Part shown: one piece after another, positions 45,410 to 54,875 of the stretch
How positions within the stretch are numbered: position 1 is the first letter of the stretch
Layout: each line of letters begins with the position of its first letter
NCBI RefSeq assembly: GCF_009739465.1
Contig: NZ_WHOM01000039.1
Location: forward strand, 175,873-239,872
From: Streptomyces apocyni
GTDB lineage: Bacteria > Actinomycetota > Actinomycetes > Streptomycetales > Streptomycetaceae
Direction of reading: 5' to 3'
DNA: 64,000 nt
Translations under genes and position numbers: made by a program
The notes under the pieces: model-generated
The model's input: only the letters and a program-made list of their open reading frames with translations
Database searches by the model: none
What the model was told of the DNA's origin: nothing

Positions 45410-46435
45410 CTACTTCCCGTCGCGGCCGCTTTGGCTGTCGTCGTACTTCTCGTACGCGTCGACGATACGGCCGACCAGCTTGTGCCGGACGACATCGTGG
45501 GAGGTGAGCCGCGAGAAGTGGACGTCCTCGACGCCCTCCAGGATGGCCTGCACCTGCCGCAGACCGCTCTTGGTGCCGCCCGGCAGGTCGACCTGGGTGA
45601 TGTCGCCCGTGATGACGATCTTCGAGTCGAATCCGAGCCGGGTCAGGAACATCTTCATCTGCTCGGGGCTGGTGTTCTGCGCCTCGTCCAGGATGATGAA
45701 CGCGTCATTCAGGGTCCTTCCCCGCATGTAGGCCAGCGGCGCGACCTCGATCGTGCCCGCCGCCATCAGGCGCGGGATCGAGTCCGGGTCCAGCATGTCG
45801 TGCAGCGCGTCGTACAGCGGGCGCAGGTACGGGTCGATCTTCTCGTACAGGGTGCCGGGCAGGAAGCCGAGGCGTTCGCCCGCTTCGACCGCGGGGCGGG
45901 TCAGGATGATGCGGTTGACCTGCTTGGACTGGAGGGCCTGGACCGCCTTGGCCATGGCCAGGTACGTCTTGCCCGTACCGGCGGGGCCGATGCCGAAGAC
46001 GACCGTGTGCTTGTCGATGGCGTCGACGTACCGCTTCTGGTTGAGCGTCTTGGGGCGGATGGTGCGGCCGCGGGACGAGAGGATGTTCTGGGTGAGTACC
46101 TCGGCCGGGGTTTCCTCCGGGCCGCCGTTCTCGCTCGCCCTGAGCATGGCGATCGAGCGTTCCACCGCGTCCTCCGTCATCGGCTGTCCGGTGCGGAGCA
46201 CCAGCATCATCTCGTCGAACAGGCGCTGTAGGAGGGCGACTTCGGCCGCCTCGCCCACCGCGCTGATCTCATTGCCCCGGACATGGATATCGACCGCCGG
46301 GAAGGCCGATTCGATCACGCGCAGTAGTGCGTCTCCGGAGCCCAGTACGGTCACCATGGGGTGCTTCGCCGGGACGGTGAAGTGCGCTCGGGACTGCCCC
46401 TGAGCAGGGGTTCGGGCTGTGTGTGTCTGAGTCAT
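45410..46435 (-). CDS. phoH: PhoH-family ATPase
   Basis: 341 residues from MTQTHTAR; GTG at 46459 would add 8. PhoH/YbeZ helicase-type ATPase with Walker A FGIGPAGTGKTYLA near residue 135 and Walker B AFIILDEAQNTSPEQMK. The N-terminal KH-like region begins with VPAKHPMVTVLGSGDALLRV. It works with YbeY and Era in RNA processing; these genes are clustered here. A 13-bp palindrome lies about 70 bases upstream. Confidence 0.95.
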   Translation of the reverse strand: MTQTHTARTPAQGQSRAHFTVPAKHPMVTVLGSGDALLRVIESAFPAVDIHVRGNEISAVGEAAEVALLQRLFDEMMLVLRTGQPMTEDAVERSIAMLRASENGGPEETPAEVLTQNILSSRGRTIRPKTLNQKRYVDAIDKHTVVFGIGPAGTGKTYLAMAKAVQALQSKQVNRIILTRPAVEAGERLGFLPGTLYEKIDPYLRPLYDALHDMLDPDSIPRLMAAGTIEVAPLAYMRGRTLNDAFIILDEAQNTSPEQMKMFLTRLGFDSKIVITGDITQVDLPGGTKSGLRQVQAILEGVEDVHFSRLTSHDVVRHKLVGRIVDAYEKYDDSQSGRDGK

Positions 46436-46505
46436 GGGCTGGCTCGTAGGCCTGCTCACTCCCCTTCCTTCGCGCCTGAACCGGCGTCGCTCTCGCGGAC
46501 CTGGT

Positions 46506-46518
46506 CTTGCACTGCAAG
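46506..46518. promoter_or_regulatory. palindrome CTTGCA-C-TGCAAG upstream of phoH
   Basis: A perfect 13-bp palindrome with one central base, 71 bases upstream of the phoH start. On the minus strand it includes TTGCAG, which could be part of a -35 hexamer. No regulator is suggested by the sequence. Confidence 0.35.
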
Positions 46519-46593
46519 GGTACGACGCTGGACTGACATAGCCGAGGGGTTTTCGGCCCCGCCCCGGCCACACGCACGGACCACACGCGCGGC

Positions 46594-46616
46594 CCGCCGC
46601 TCACGCCGAGCGGCGG
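46594..46616 (-). terminator. terminator hairpin at the PfkB gene end
   Basis: CCGCCGCT and AGCGGCGG form a perfect 8-bp stem with a 7-base loop. It overlaps the stop codon of the kinase gene (46601-46603) and insulates it from phoH. Confidence 0.6.
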
Positions 46617-47731
46617 AAGCCGATCGTGGGGACCGCTCGCCGTAGCGGCCAGGGATGGCTGACCGCGGGGAGCAGCCCGTCCAGGAAGCCGTACCGGTGC
46701 AGCGCCACGGGCGCCTGGTCGTCGTAGGACTGGACGTGCCGCCACCACGCGGCGATCTCCGACCAGCCGGGCGCGGAGAGTGAGCCACCGAACTCCTGCA
46801 CCGACAGGGCGGCGGTCAGCCCGGCGAAGGCCAGCCGGTCGGCGAGCGGCCAGCCCGCGAGGGAGCCGGTCACGAACCCGGCGACGAAGACATCCCCGGC
46901 GCCGGTCGGGTCGAGGGCCTCGACCGCGATGGCGGGCACCTCGGCGGTCTCGCCGGTCCGGCCGTCCACCGCGTACGCCCCCTCGGCGCCGAGCGTCACC
47001 ACGGCCACCGGGACATGCTCGGTGAGCGCCCGCGCGGCGGCCCGGGGGCACTCCGTGCCCGTGTAGCGCATGGCCTCCTGGGCGTTGGGCAGGAAGGCCT
47101 CGCAGTGCGCCAGGTCAGGCAGGCCCGCCAGGTCCCAGCGACCGCTCTCGTCCCACCCGACGTCGGCGAAGATCCGGGTGCCCTTGCGGGCGGCCACGGC
47201 GATCCACTCCTCCCGCGTGCCGGGGGTCAGGCAGGCGACCGCGCCGCGCGCGCGAGGCGGGCACTGCGGCGTCGTCGCCACCGGTGGCGGCTCGTGACCG
47301 TGCGAGACCATCGTCCGCTCGCCCTCGTACGCCATGGAGACCGTGACCGGGGAGTGCCAGCCGGGCACGGTGCGTGACAGCTCCAGGCCGATGCCCTCGC
47401 CGTCGGCCAGGGCGTCCCAGCAGTACTCGCCGTAGTGGTCGTCGCCGAAGGCCGCGGCCAGTGAGGTGCGCAGGCCGAGCCGGGCCAGCGCGGTCGCCAT
47501 GTTGGCCACCCCGCCCGGGCTTGATCCCATGCCGCGGGCCCAGGACTCGGTGCCGCGCACCGGGGCGCTGTCCAGGCCGGTGAAGATGATGTCGAGGAAG
47601 ACCGTGCCGGTCAGGTAGACGTCCCAGGGCGGGGAGTCCGGGGCCCGCAGGGCGCTGAGCGGGTCGAGGCGGGCCGCTTCGTCCGGCCGCCCTGGGTGGT
47701 CCGGCCGCTCCGGGTGGTGGGGTGTGCTCAC
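46601..47731 (-). CDS. PfkB-family carbohydrate kinase
   Basis: 376 residues. Ribokinase-type sugar kinase: PGGVANMATALARLG near residue 72, and the catalytic Asp in DPTGAGDVFVAGFV near the end. The first 35 residues are a Pro/Asp-rich extension unlike most homologues. It is divergent from a GH4 phosphoglycosidase 86 bases away; the pair may phosphorylate and cleave a common sugar. The substrate is unknown. Confidence 0.88.
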   Translation of the reverse strand: MSTPHHPERPDHPGRPDEAARLDPLSALRAPDSPPWDVYLTGTVFLDIIFTGLDSAPVRGTESWARGMGSSPGGVANMATALARLGLRTSLAAAFGDDHYGEYCWDALADGEGIGLELSRTVPGWHSPVTVSMAYEGERTMVSHGHEPPPVATTPQCPPRARGAVACLTPGTREEWIAVAARKGTRIFADVGWDESGRWDLAGLPDLAHCEAFLPNAQEAMRYTGTECPRAAARALTEHVPVAVVTLGAEGAYAVDGRTGETAEVPAIAVEALDPTGAGDVFVAGFVTGSLAGWPLADRLAFAGLTAALSVQEFGGSLSAPGWSEIAAWWRHVQSYDDQAPVALHRYGFLDGLLPAVSHPWPLRRAVPTIGFRRSA

Positions 47732-47817
47732 CGTCCGCTCAGCTCCTTGCGTGCTCTCCTGCGATTGTGGCCAGTGTGCCCCATGCCACTGACATCCCCT
47801 GAGGTACGTTCCGCGGC

Positions 47818-49128
47818 ATGAGGCTGACGATTCTTGGTGGTGGAGGCTTCCGGGTGCCGCTGGTGTACCGGGCGCTGGCGGGCTCCGGTATCTCGGAGCT
47901 GACCCTGTACGACACCGACCCGGTACGGGTGGGCGTCATCCGGTCGGTGCTGGACGGGCTGCCGGACGGGCTGCCGGACAGTCCCGGCGTACGCGTCGCG
48001 GCGGATCTCGACGACGCCCTGCGCGGCGCGGACTTCGTGTTCTCGGCGATCCGCGTCGGCGGCACCGCGGGCCGGGTACGGGACGAGCGCGTCCCGCTGG
48101 AGGAGGGCGTGCTCGGCCAGGAGACGGTCGGCGCGGGCGGCGTGCTGTACGGGCTGCGCACGATCCCGGTGGCCCTGCGGATCGCCGAACGGGTCCGGGC
48201 ACTGGCCCCCGGCGCGTGGGTCATCAACTTCACCAACCCGGCCGGGATGGTGACCGAGGCGATGGCCTCGGTGCTCGGTGAGCGGGTCATCGGCATCTGT
48301 GACTCGCCGGTGGGGCTGGTCCGCCGCGCGGCTCGGGCCGCGGGCGCCGACCCGGACGCGGTGACGTACGACTATGTGGGCCTCAACCACCTCGGCTGGC
48401 TGCGCGGCCTGGAGTACGACGGCCGGGACCTGCTCCCCGGGCTGCTGGCGGACGCCGCGGCCCTCGGCTCCTTCGAGGAGGGCAAGCTGTTCGGCGCCGA
48501 GTGGCTGCGGGCGCTTGGCGCGCTCCCGAACGAGTATCTGCACTACTACTACTTCCGCCGCGAGACGCTGGCCTCCGTCGCCGCCGCCGACGAGACCCGT
48601 GGCGAGTTCCTCGCCCACCAACAGGGGGATTTCTTCACCGCGGCGGCGGCGGACCCGTCCAGCGCCGCCGAGCTCTGGGAGCACGCTCGCCTGGAGCGCG
48701 AGGAGACGTACCTGGCCGACAGCCGTGCCGCCACCGGTGGGTGGCAGCGCGACAGCTGCGACCTGGACGGCGGCGGCTACGACCGAGTGGCGCTGACCCT
48801 GATGCGGGCGATCGCCTCCGGCGCCGGGGCGCGGCTGATCCTGAACGTACGCAACGGCACGACCGTCCCCGAACTCCCCGCCGACGCGATCATCGAGACG
48901 GTCTGCGAGGTGGACGCGTCGGGCGCCCGCCCGCTCCCCTGCGCCCCGCTCGGCCCGGCCGAACTGGGCCTGATGCTCCAGCTGAAGGCGGTGGAACGGG
49001 CCGCGATCGAGGCGGCCCTGTTCAAGGACCGCGACGCGGCCCTGAGAGCCCTGGCCCTGCACCCGCTGGTGGACTCCCCGGCGGTGGCCTCGCGCATCCT
49101 GGACCGCGCGGCGGGCGACATCGCTTAG
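47818..49128 (+). CDS. glycoside hydrolase family 4 (6-phospho-beta-glucosidase-like)
   Basis: 436 residues. GH4 enzymes use NAD and a divalent metal. The Rossmann start is RLTILGGGGFRVP. NFTNPAGMVTEA, the metal-ligand Cys in ICDSPVGLVRR and the His in VGLNHLGW match the family. GQETVGAGG is also diagnostic. The LPDGLPDSP segment near residue 45 is a small duplication. 6-Phospho-beta-glucosidase activity is the usual annotation, not proven here. Confidence 0.88.
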   Translation: MRLTILGGGGFRVPLVYRALAGSGISELTLYDTDPVRVGVIRSVLDGLPDGLPDSPGVRVAADLDDALRGADFVFSAIRVGGTAGRVRDERVPLEEGVLGQETVGAGGVLYGLRTIPVALRIAERVRALAPGAWVINFTNPAGMVTEAMASVLGERVIGICDSPVGLVRRAARAAGADPDAVTYDYVGLNHLGWLRGLEYDGRDLLPGLLADAAALGSFEEGKLFGAEWLRALGALPNEYLHYYYFRRETLASVAAADETRGEFLAHQQGDFFTAAAADPSSAAELWEHARLEREETYLADSRAATGGWQRDSCDLDGGGYDRVALTLMRAIASGAGARLILNVRNGTTVPELPADAIIETVCEVDASGARPLPCAPLGPAELGLMLQLKAVERAAIEAALFKDRDAALRALALHPLVDSPAVASRILDRAAGDIA

Positions 49129-49133
49129 GCCCC

Positions 49134-49146
49134 GTCTCTCCGAGAC
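49134..49146. terminator. small hairpin between GH4 and MFS genes
   Basis: GTCTC, 3 bases, GAGAC: a 5-bp stem in the 22-base gap between two convergent genes. It is weak but well placed. Confidence 0.35.
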
Positions 49147-49150
49147 AGCC

Positions 49151-50578
49151 CTAGCCACGCGTGGGGCGGCCGCGCAGTCCCAGGGCCACCGCGGCCGCCG
49201 TGGCCAGCACGATCGACGCGTTGATCGCCAGCACCAGCCGGGTGCCGGTCAGCAGGTCGGGGCCGGTGGTCGCGAGGACGCCGAGCAGCGGGATGCCGAT
49301 CGTGAGGCCCACCTGCTGGGTGCTGGTGAGCAGGCCGGTGGCCAGCCCCTGCTCCGCGTTCGGGACACCGGAGGTCACGGTCAGGCCGTACGAGATGATC
49401 GCGCCGAGGTGGCACATGCTGGCCAGCGAGACGGCGACGGTGGCCAGCCAGACCGACCAGCCGCCAGTGCCGACGCCGAGCAGCGCGGCCACGAACACAC
49501 CCTGCCCGAGCAGCGAGCCGACCAGGGTGCGGCGGGCGCCGTAGCGGCCGACGACCCGGGCGGCGAACGTGCCCGCGACCGCCGAGGCGACGCCCTGAAC
49601 GCCGAAGACCAGGCCGGTCTGGAACGCGGAGAGGTCGAGCACGTCCTGGAGGTACAGGGTGAGGACGAAGACGACCGTGCTCATCATCGCGAAGGTGACC
49701 AGACCACCCAGGTTCCCCCAGGCGACCGTGCGGCGACGCAGCATCGCCAGCGAGATCAGCGGCTCGGCGGTACGGGACTCGACCACCACGAACGCGACCA
49801 GCAGCGCGGCGCCCGCGACGAGCGCCACGGGCACATCGACGCCGCCGAAGGAGCCGCGTTCGGCGGCCGTGGACAGGGCGTAGATCAGGGCGAGCAGACC
49901 GCCGGTGACGGTGGCCGCGCCCGGTACGTCAAGCCGGGGCCGCTCGGTGGTGCGGGACTCGGTGAGCAGCGTGAGCGCGAGCGGCAGCACGATCAGGGTG
50001 CACAGCGCGAGCAGGCCCATGGTGGAGCGCCAGCCGAGCGTGTCGGTCAGTACGCCGCCGAGCACCATGCCGATCGTGAAGCCGAGCGAGAGCAGAGTGC
50101 CGCTGATGCCCAACGCCCGGTCGCGCTGCGGGCCTTCGGGGAAGGTGGTGGTCAGCAGGGACATGCCGGTGGGAACAATGGCGGCGGCGCCTACGCCCTG
50201 GAGGGCGCGCCCAGCGAGGAACGACGCCGGGTCCCAGGCGAAGGTGGCGAGCACGGAGGCCGCACCGAAGAGCAGCAGCCCGGACACGAACAGCCTGCGG
50301 CGGCCGTAGAGGTCGCCGATCCGGCCGAAGAGCAGCAGGAACCCGCCGGACGGCAGGGCGAAGGCGGTGACCGCCCACTGGAGTGCGGAGTGGCTCATTC
50401 CGAGGTCGCGGCCGAGTACGGGCAGCGCCACGTTCAGTACGGAGAAGTCGAGCGCGACCATGAACTGCGCGGCGCAGAGCACGAAGAGGACGAGTTTGGC
50501 GCGAGGGGTCAGGTGGGGTGGCGTGACGCGTGTGACGGGCGTGGTCGCCGTGGTGGGCGCTGGGGCTTCGGTGGTCAT
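49151..50578 (-). CDS. MFS drug/metabolite exporter (DHA2/EmrB-type)
   Basis: 475 residues with about 14 membrane helices. Motif A-like GRIGDLYGRRRLFVSG and motif C-like helix 5 (LGFTIGMVLGGVLTDTLGWR) match DHA2 exporters. The N-terminus PTPHLTPRAKLVLFVLCAAQF faces the cytoplasm. An XRE regulator is divergently encoded 87 bases away with an inverted repeat between them, so this may be the exporter it controls. The substrate is unknown. Confidence 0.9.
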   Translation of the reverse strand: MTTEAPAPTTATTPVTRVTPPHLTPRAKLVLFVLCAAQFMVALDFSVLNVALPVLGRDLGMSHSALQWAVTAFALPSGGFLLLFGRIGDLYGRRRLFVSGLLLFGAASVLATFAWDPASFLAGRALQGVGAAAIVPTGMSLLTTTFPEGPQRDRALGISGTLLSLGFTIGMVLGGVLTDTLGWRSTMGLLALCTLIVLPLALTLLTESRTTERPRLDVPGAATVTGGLLALIYALSTAAERGSFGGVDVPVALVAGAALLVAFVVVESRTAEPLISLAMLRRRTVAWGNLGGLVTFAMMSTVVFVLTLYLQDVLDLSAFQTGLVFGVQGVASAVAGTFAARVVGRYGARRTLVGSLLGQGVFVAALLGVGTGGWSVWLATVAVSLASMCHLGAIISYGLTVTSGVPNAEQGLATGLLTSTQQVGLTIGIPLLGVLATTGPDLLTGTRLVLAINASIVLATAAAVALGLRGRPTRG

Positions 50579-50627
50579 GACGCACAGCTTCCGGCGGCTG
50601 GAATATCCCTGGGGAGCCGCTACTTAT

Positions 50628-50648
50628 GCTGGTGGTGACAGCACCAGC
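50628..50648. promoter_or_regulatory. inverted repeat GCTGGTG-N7-CACCAGC, MFS/XRE promoter region
   Basis: Perfect 7-base arms with a 7-base spacer lie in the 87-base divergent region, 17 bases upstream of the regulator's start and beside a TACTTATGCT sequence that could hold a -10. It is the best operator candidate for the XRE protein. Confidence 0.5.
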
Positions 50649-50665
50649 CAGGGGGAGCTAGCTAC

Positions 50666-51574
50666 GTGTCCGAGACGATCGAGAAGCCGGTCCAGGGCGG
50701 TGCCGCCGAGCTGAAGGCGCACCGTCTGCGGGAGCTACGGGAGTTCCTGATGACCCGTCGGGCCCGGGTCACCCCGGCCGAGGCGGGGCTCCCCGACGGC
50801 GGAGCCCGGCGCCGTACACCGGGCCTGCGGCGCGAGGAGGTCGCGGTGCTCGCCGGGGTCGGTGCGTCCTGGTACCAGTGGCTGGAGCAGGGCCGGGACA
50901 TCTCGGTGTCGCCGCAGGTACTGGACGCGGTCGCCCGGGTGTTGCGGATGAGCAGCGCTGAGCGGCGGCATCTGTATGTGCTGGCCGGGCTGAATCCGCC
51001 CGCGCTTGAAGTCGCGGCGGCCGACCGGAACATGTGCGACGGGCTGCGGCGGCTGATCGACACCTGGATGCCGTACCCGGCGCACATCATGGACGCGTAC
51101 TGGAACTGCGTGATGTACAACGACGCGGCCGCCGCGGTGCTCGGGATGCGCCCGGGCATCCGGCAGAACTGCCTGATCGCCTTCTTCAGCGACGACGTGT
51201 ACCGGTCGCGTTCGAAGAGCTGGGAGGTGAACGCCGAGCAGGTGGTGGCGCAGTTCCGGGCCGCCTGCTCGGAGTGCCCGGACGACGACGGTTTCGCGCG
51301 GATCGTCGAGGAGGCGAAGGCGGCGAGCGCGGAGTTCGTGGAGTTGTGGGAACGGCGGGATATCGCGCCCGGTGGCCAGTTGGCCAAGGAGCTTCAACAT
51401 CCGCTGGTGGGCACGCTGTTCTTTGAGTCGACGCAGCTGCGTGTCCCGGCCAGACCGGACCTGTCGATCGTGCTGCACACCCCGCAGCCGCACACCGACA
51501 CGGCGCGGAAGGTCGAGTGGCTCGCCTCGCCTGTGGGGCGGCGAGGCGAGCCACCACGCTTCCCTGTCAGGTGA
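50666..51574 (+). CDS. XRE-family regulator with MmyB-like ligand domain
   Basis: 302 residues. The helix-turn-helix lies near residues 45-90 (TPGLRREEVAVLAGVGASWY, QWLEQGRDISVSPQVLDA). The MmyB-like PAS-type ligand-binding domain follows (YWNCVMYNDAAAAVLGM). The GTG start is preceded by GGGGGAG. Divergence from an MFS gene is typical; many such regulators control an adjacent exporter or dehydrogenase. The 3' end overlaps the tricorn gene by 8 bases. Confidence 0.9.
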   Translation: MSETIEKPVQGGAAELKAHRLRELREFLMTRRARVTPAEAGLPDGGARRRTPGLRREEVAVLAGVGASWYQWLEQGRDISVSPQVLDAVARVLRMSSAERRHLYVLAGLNPPALEVAAADRNMCDGLRRLIDTWMPYPAHIMDAYWNCVMYNDAAAAVLGMRPGIRQNCLIAFFSDDVYRSRSKSWEVNAEQVVAQFRAACSECPDDDGFARIVEEAKAASAEFVELWERRDIAPGGQLAKELQHPLVGTLFFESTQLRVPARPDLSIVLHTPQPHTDTARKVEWLASPVGRRGEPPRFPVR

Positions 51575-54500
51575 GTTCGGGCAGGCTCGGCGGGGACTTC
51601 GCCGGGTTCTCGGACAGTACGGCGAGGGCGATCCGTACCGCCTCGTCGAGCTGCGGGTCGCGCCCGGCCGCATGGTCCTGCGGGGCCATCACGACCTCGA
51701 CGTCCGGGTCGACGCCGTGGTTCTCGACGCCCCAGCCGTAACCCTCCAGCCAGATGGCGTACTTGGGCTGGGTGACCAGGGTGCCGTCGACGAGGCGATA
51801 GCGACTGTCGATGCCGACGACGCCGCCCCAGGTGCGGGTGCCAACGACCGGGCCGATGCCGAGGGCCTTGATGGCGGCGTTGACGATATCGCCGTCGGAG
51901 CCGGAGAACTCGTTGGCGACCGAGACGACGGGGCCGCGCGGGGCGTCCACGGGATAGCTGGAGGGTGCCATTCCGCGGGGCAGGTCCCAGCCGACGATGC
52001 GGCGGGCCAGTTTCTCGACGACGAGTTGCGAGGTATGGCCGCCGCGGTTCTCGCGTACGTCGACGATCAGGCCTTCCTTGGCCACCTCCACGCGCAGGTC
52101 GCGGTGGATCTGGGCCCAGCCGGGTGCCTGCATGTCGGGGACGTGCAGATAGCCGAGGCGTCCGTCGGAGAGCTGGTGGACGTAGGCGCGCCGGTCGGCG
52201 ACCCAGGCGTGGTAGCGCAGTGGTTCCTCGTCGGCGAGTGGGACGACGATGGCGTGCCGGGGTTCGCCGCCGCCTGAGGGTGAGATGGTCAGCTCGACCG
52301 GCTTCCCGGCGGCGCCCACCAGGAGCGGCCCGGGTCCGGTCACCGGGTCCACCGGGCGGCCGTCGATGGCGAGGATGGCGTCCCCGGCGCGGACCGCGAC
52401 GCCGGGAGCGGCCAGGGGAGAGTGGGCGTGCGGGTCGGAGGTCTCAGAGGGCAGGACTCGGTCGAGCCGCCACATGCCGTCGGCGTGCCGGGACAGGTCG
52501 GCGCCGAGAAGACCCTGCCGGGTGCTGGCGGTGCCGTAGCCGCCGGAGGGGATCACATAGGCGTGTGAGGTGCCCAGTTCGCCGTGAACCTCGTACAGCA
52601 GGTCGACCAGGTCGTCGTGGGTGGCGACGCGGTCGAGTACGGGACGGTAGCGGTCCAGTACGCCCGTCCAGTCGAGGCCGCCCATGTCCTGGCGCCAGAA
52701 GTGGTCCCGCATGATGCGGCCGGTCTCTTCGAACATCTGGCGCCATTCGGCGGCGGGTTCGACGGTCTGGCGAATGCGGGAGAGGTCGACGGTGATGTTG
52801 TTGTCGCTGTCGTCGTCGCTCGGGGGGCGGCGGTCGCTGGGCACCACCTTGACCTTGCCGTCGGTGTGCAGCAGGACCCGCTTGCCGTCGCCGCTGACGG
52901 AGAAGTGGTCGGCGTCCGGGGCGATCTCCTCCACGCGCTGCTGGGCCAGGTCGTAGCGGACGAGCACGGTGCTGGGGCCTGGGTCGTCCGGTGTGGCGTG
53001 CGAGACGCCGAGTGCGCCGCGTACCGGGTGGGTCAGCCACAGCAGTCCGTCCTTGGCGGCCCTGAGGGTGCTGTAGCGGGCGGCTTCGACGGGGAACGGC
53101 ACGATGCGGTCGCCGAGTCCGTCGAGGTCGATCCGGGTGGCGGGGGTGTCGTCCTCACCGTCGGAGCCGCTCTTGTCGGCGCCGTCGAAGGGACGGCCGT
53201 GGCGCTGCGGCCCGAACGGCGAGGGGGTGGTGGCGGCCAGGGTGATCAGGTGCGGGCGGCTGCCGCCGACGAAGGCCAGGTCGAAGACGTGCTCGTCGTA
53301 GACCGGGTCGAAGGAGCGCGCGGACAGGAAGGCGAGGTGCTTGCCGTCGAGGGTGAAGGCGGGTGAGAAGTCGCGGAAGCGCAGCGGGGTGGCCTCGGTG
53401 ACGGACAGGTCGGCGGTGTTGGCCAGTTTGAGCTGGCGCAGCGGGTCGGGCCCTGGGTGCGACCAGGCGAGCCAGGCGGAGTCCGGCGAGAAGATCAGCC
53501 CGGTCGCGTCCCCGTGCTCGCTGCGGTCGACTTCGCGTACGTCGCCCGAGGCGCGCTCGATCAGCAGCACCCGGCCGTCGTGGGAGGCGACAGCGGCCCT
53601 GCTGCCGTCGGGGGCCATGGCCAGGGACAGGACGCGGCCGAGCTGTCCGGCACCGACCCGTCGTACGGAGGCGCCGGGCGCGACACCCGCGGCGGGCGCG
53701 AACTCCAGCGCGTCCTCGCCGTCGGCGTCTGTGACCCATACGACGTGTTCGTCGCCGTCGACGCGGAAGGTACGGGGCAGCCGGGCCCGTACGCCGGGTT
53801 CGGCGGCGAGCACGCGGGCCGGGCCCGCGCGGTGGGTGACCCAGTGGATGCCGCCGCGTACCGATACGGCGCTGCCGCGGCCGGTGTGGTCCATGGCGGT
53901 GGCGCCGAGGTGGCGCGCGGGGCGTACGGGGTGGGGCTGGAGGTCGGTGCGCTGGCCGCCGAGGCGGATGTCGAGGCGCTGGGGTTCGGCGGCGTCGAGG
54001 TCGTCGGTCCCGTGGGCGCCGTCGAGGCATTCGAGGCTTTCGAGCAGCCAGAGTTCACCGGCCGCCGCGTACGCCACGCGGGTACCGTCGGTGGCGGCGT
54101 GCCGGGCGTAGAAGCCGTCGGTGGGGGTGTGGCGGCGCAGGTCCGTCCCGTCGGGCAGGGATGAGTAGACGGCGCCGGTGCCCTCGTGGTCGGAGAGGAA
54201 GGCGATCCTCTCGCCGACCCACATCGGGTACTCGACATTGCCGTCGAGCTCCTCGTGCACCCGGGCGAACTCGCCGTCGGGGCCGCCGATCCACAACTTG
54301 CCCGCCGTACCGCCGCGGTAGCGCTTCCAGAACGCCGCCTCGCGCCCCATGGACGCCGACAGCAGCAGCACCCGCCCCTCGGGGCCGTACGCCACGTCAC
54401 CCACCGGGCCGTACGGGAGAGTGACCGCGGGCCCGCCGTCCAGCGGCACCGCCCGTGCCCAGCTGCGGCGCAACGAGTGCTGTCCGTACGTGCTGAGCGC

Positions 54501-54806
54501 GAGCACCGCGCCGTCGGCGGTCCAGCCGCGTACGGCGGTCTTGGCGCTCCCCCAGTGGGTCAGCCGCCTGGCGGGGCCGCCGTCGATGGGCGCGAGGTGG
54601 ACCTCGGGGGCGCCGTCGCGCGTCGAGGTCCAGGCGATCTGGGTGCCGTCCGGGGAGATCCTCGGGTGGTTCACGGGGGTGTTGTCGGCGCTGACGCGCC
54701 ACGCCCGGCCACCTCCCAGGGGCGCGACCCAGACGTCGTCCTCGGCGGTGAAGGCGATCAAGTCGCCCTGGATATGCGGAAACCGGAGATAGGCAGGGTG
54801 CGTCAC
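51567..54806 (-). CDS. tricorn-type S41 protease
   Basis: 1079 residues with intact frame. The first 640 or so residues form beta-propeller blades (PRISPDGTQIAWTSTRDGAP, FSPDSAWLAWSHPGPDPL). A tricorn C1 domain follows with TSHAYV holding a likely catalytic His, then a PDZ domain (APGVAVRAGDAILAIDGRPV). The S41 core has NRGGHTSQLVVEKLARR and the catalytic Ser in NEFSGSDGD. There is no signal peptide, so it is cytoplasmic; it would trim peptides from proteasome-like proteases. Transcribed alone, overlapping the XRE gene at its 3' end. Confidence 0.93.
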   Translation of the reverse strand: MTHPAYLRFPHIQGDLIAFTAEDDVWVAPLGGGRAWRVSADNTPVNHPRISPDGTQIAWTSTRDGAPEVHLAPIDGGPARRLTHWGSAKTAVRGWTADGAVLALSTYGQHSLRRSWARAVPLDGGPAVTLPYGPVGDVAYGPEGRVLLLSASMGREAAFWKRYRGGTAGKLWIGGPDGEFARVHEELDGNVEYPMWVGERIAFLSDHEGTGAVYSSLPDGTDLRRHTPTDGFYARHAATDGTRVAYAAAGELWLLESLECLDGAHGTDDLDAAEPQRLDIRLGGQRTDLQPHPVRPARHLGATAMDHTGRGSAVSVRGGIHWVTHRAGPARVLAAEPGVRARLPRTFRVDGDEHVVWVTDADGEDALEFAPAAGVAPGASVRRVGAGQLGRVLSLAMAPDGSRAAVASHDGRVLLIERASGDVREVDRSEHGDATGLIFSPDSAWLAWSHPGPDPLRQLKLANTADLSVTEATPLRFRDFSPAFTLDGKHLAFLSARSFDPVYDEHVFDLAFVGGSRPHLITLAATTPSPFGPQRHGRPFDGADKSGSDGEDDTPATRIDLDGLGDRIVPFPVEAARYSTLRAAKDGLLWLTHPVRGALGVSHATPDDPGPSTVLVRYDLAQQRVEEIAPDADHFSVSGDGKRVLLHTDGKVKVVPSDRRPPSDDDSDNNITVDLSRIRQTVEPAAEWRQMFEETGRIMRDHFWRQDMGGLDWTGVLDRYRPVLDRVATHDDLVDLLYEVHGELGTSHAYVIPSGGYGTASTRQGLLGADLSRHADGMWRLDRVLPSETSDPHAHSPLAAPGVAVRAGDAILAIDGRPVDPVTGPGPLLVGAAGKPVELTISPSGGGEPRHAIVVPLADEEPLRYHAWVADRRAYVHQLSDGRLGYLHVPDMQAPGWAQIHRDLRVEVAKEGLIVDVRENRGGHTSQLVVEKLARRIVGWDLPRGMAPSSYPVDAPRGPVVSVANEFSGSDGDIVNAAIKALGIGPVVGTRTWGGVVGIDSRYRLVDGTLVTQPKYAIWLEGYGWGVENHGVDPDVEVVMAPQDHAAGRDPQLDEAVRIALAVLSENPAKSPPSLPELT

Positions 54807-54875
54807 ATGGTCACCCTAGGCAGCGGGGGCGAGGTGCGGCCAGTGGTTCGATCACTTCGCGCCCGTTAGTTCGGG

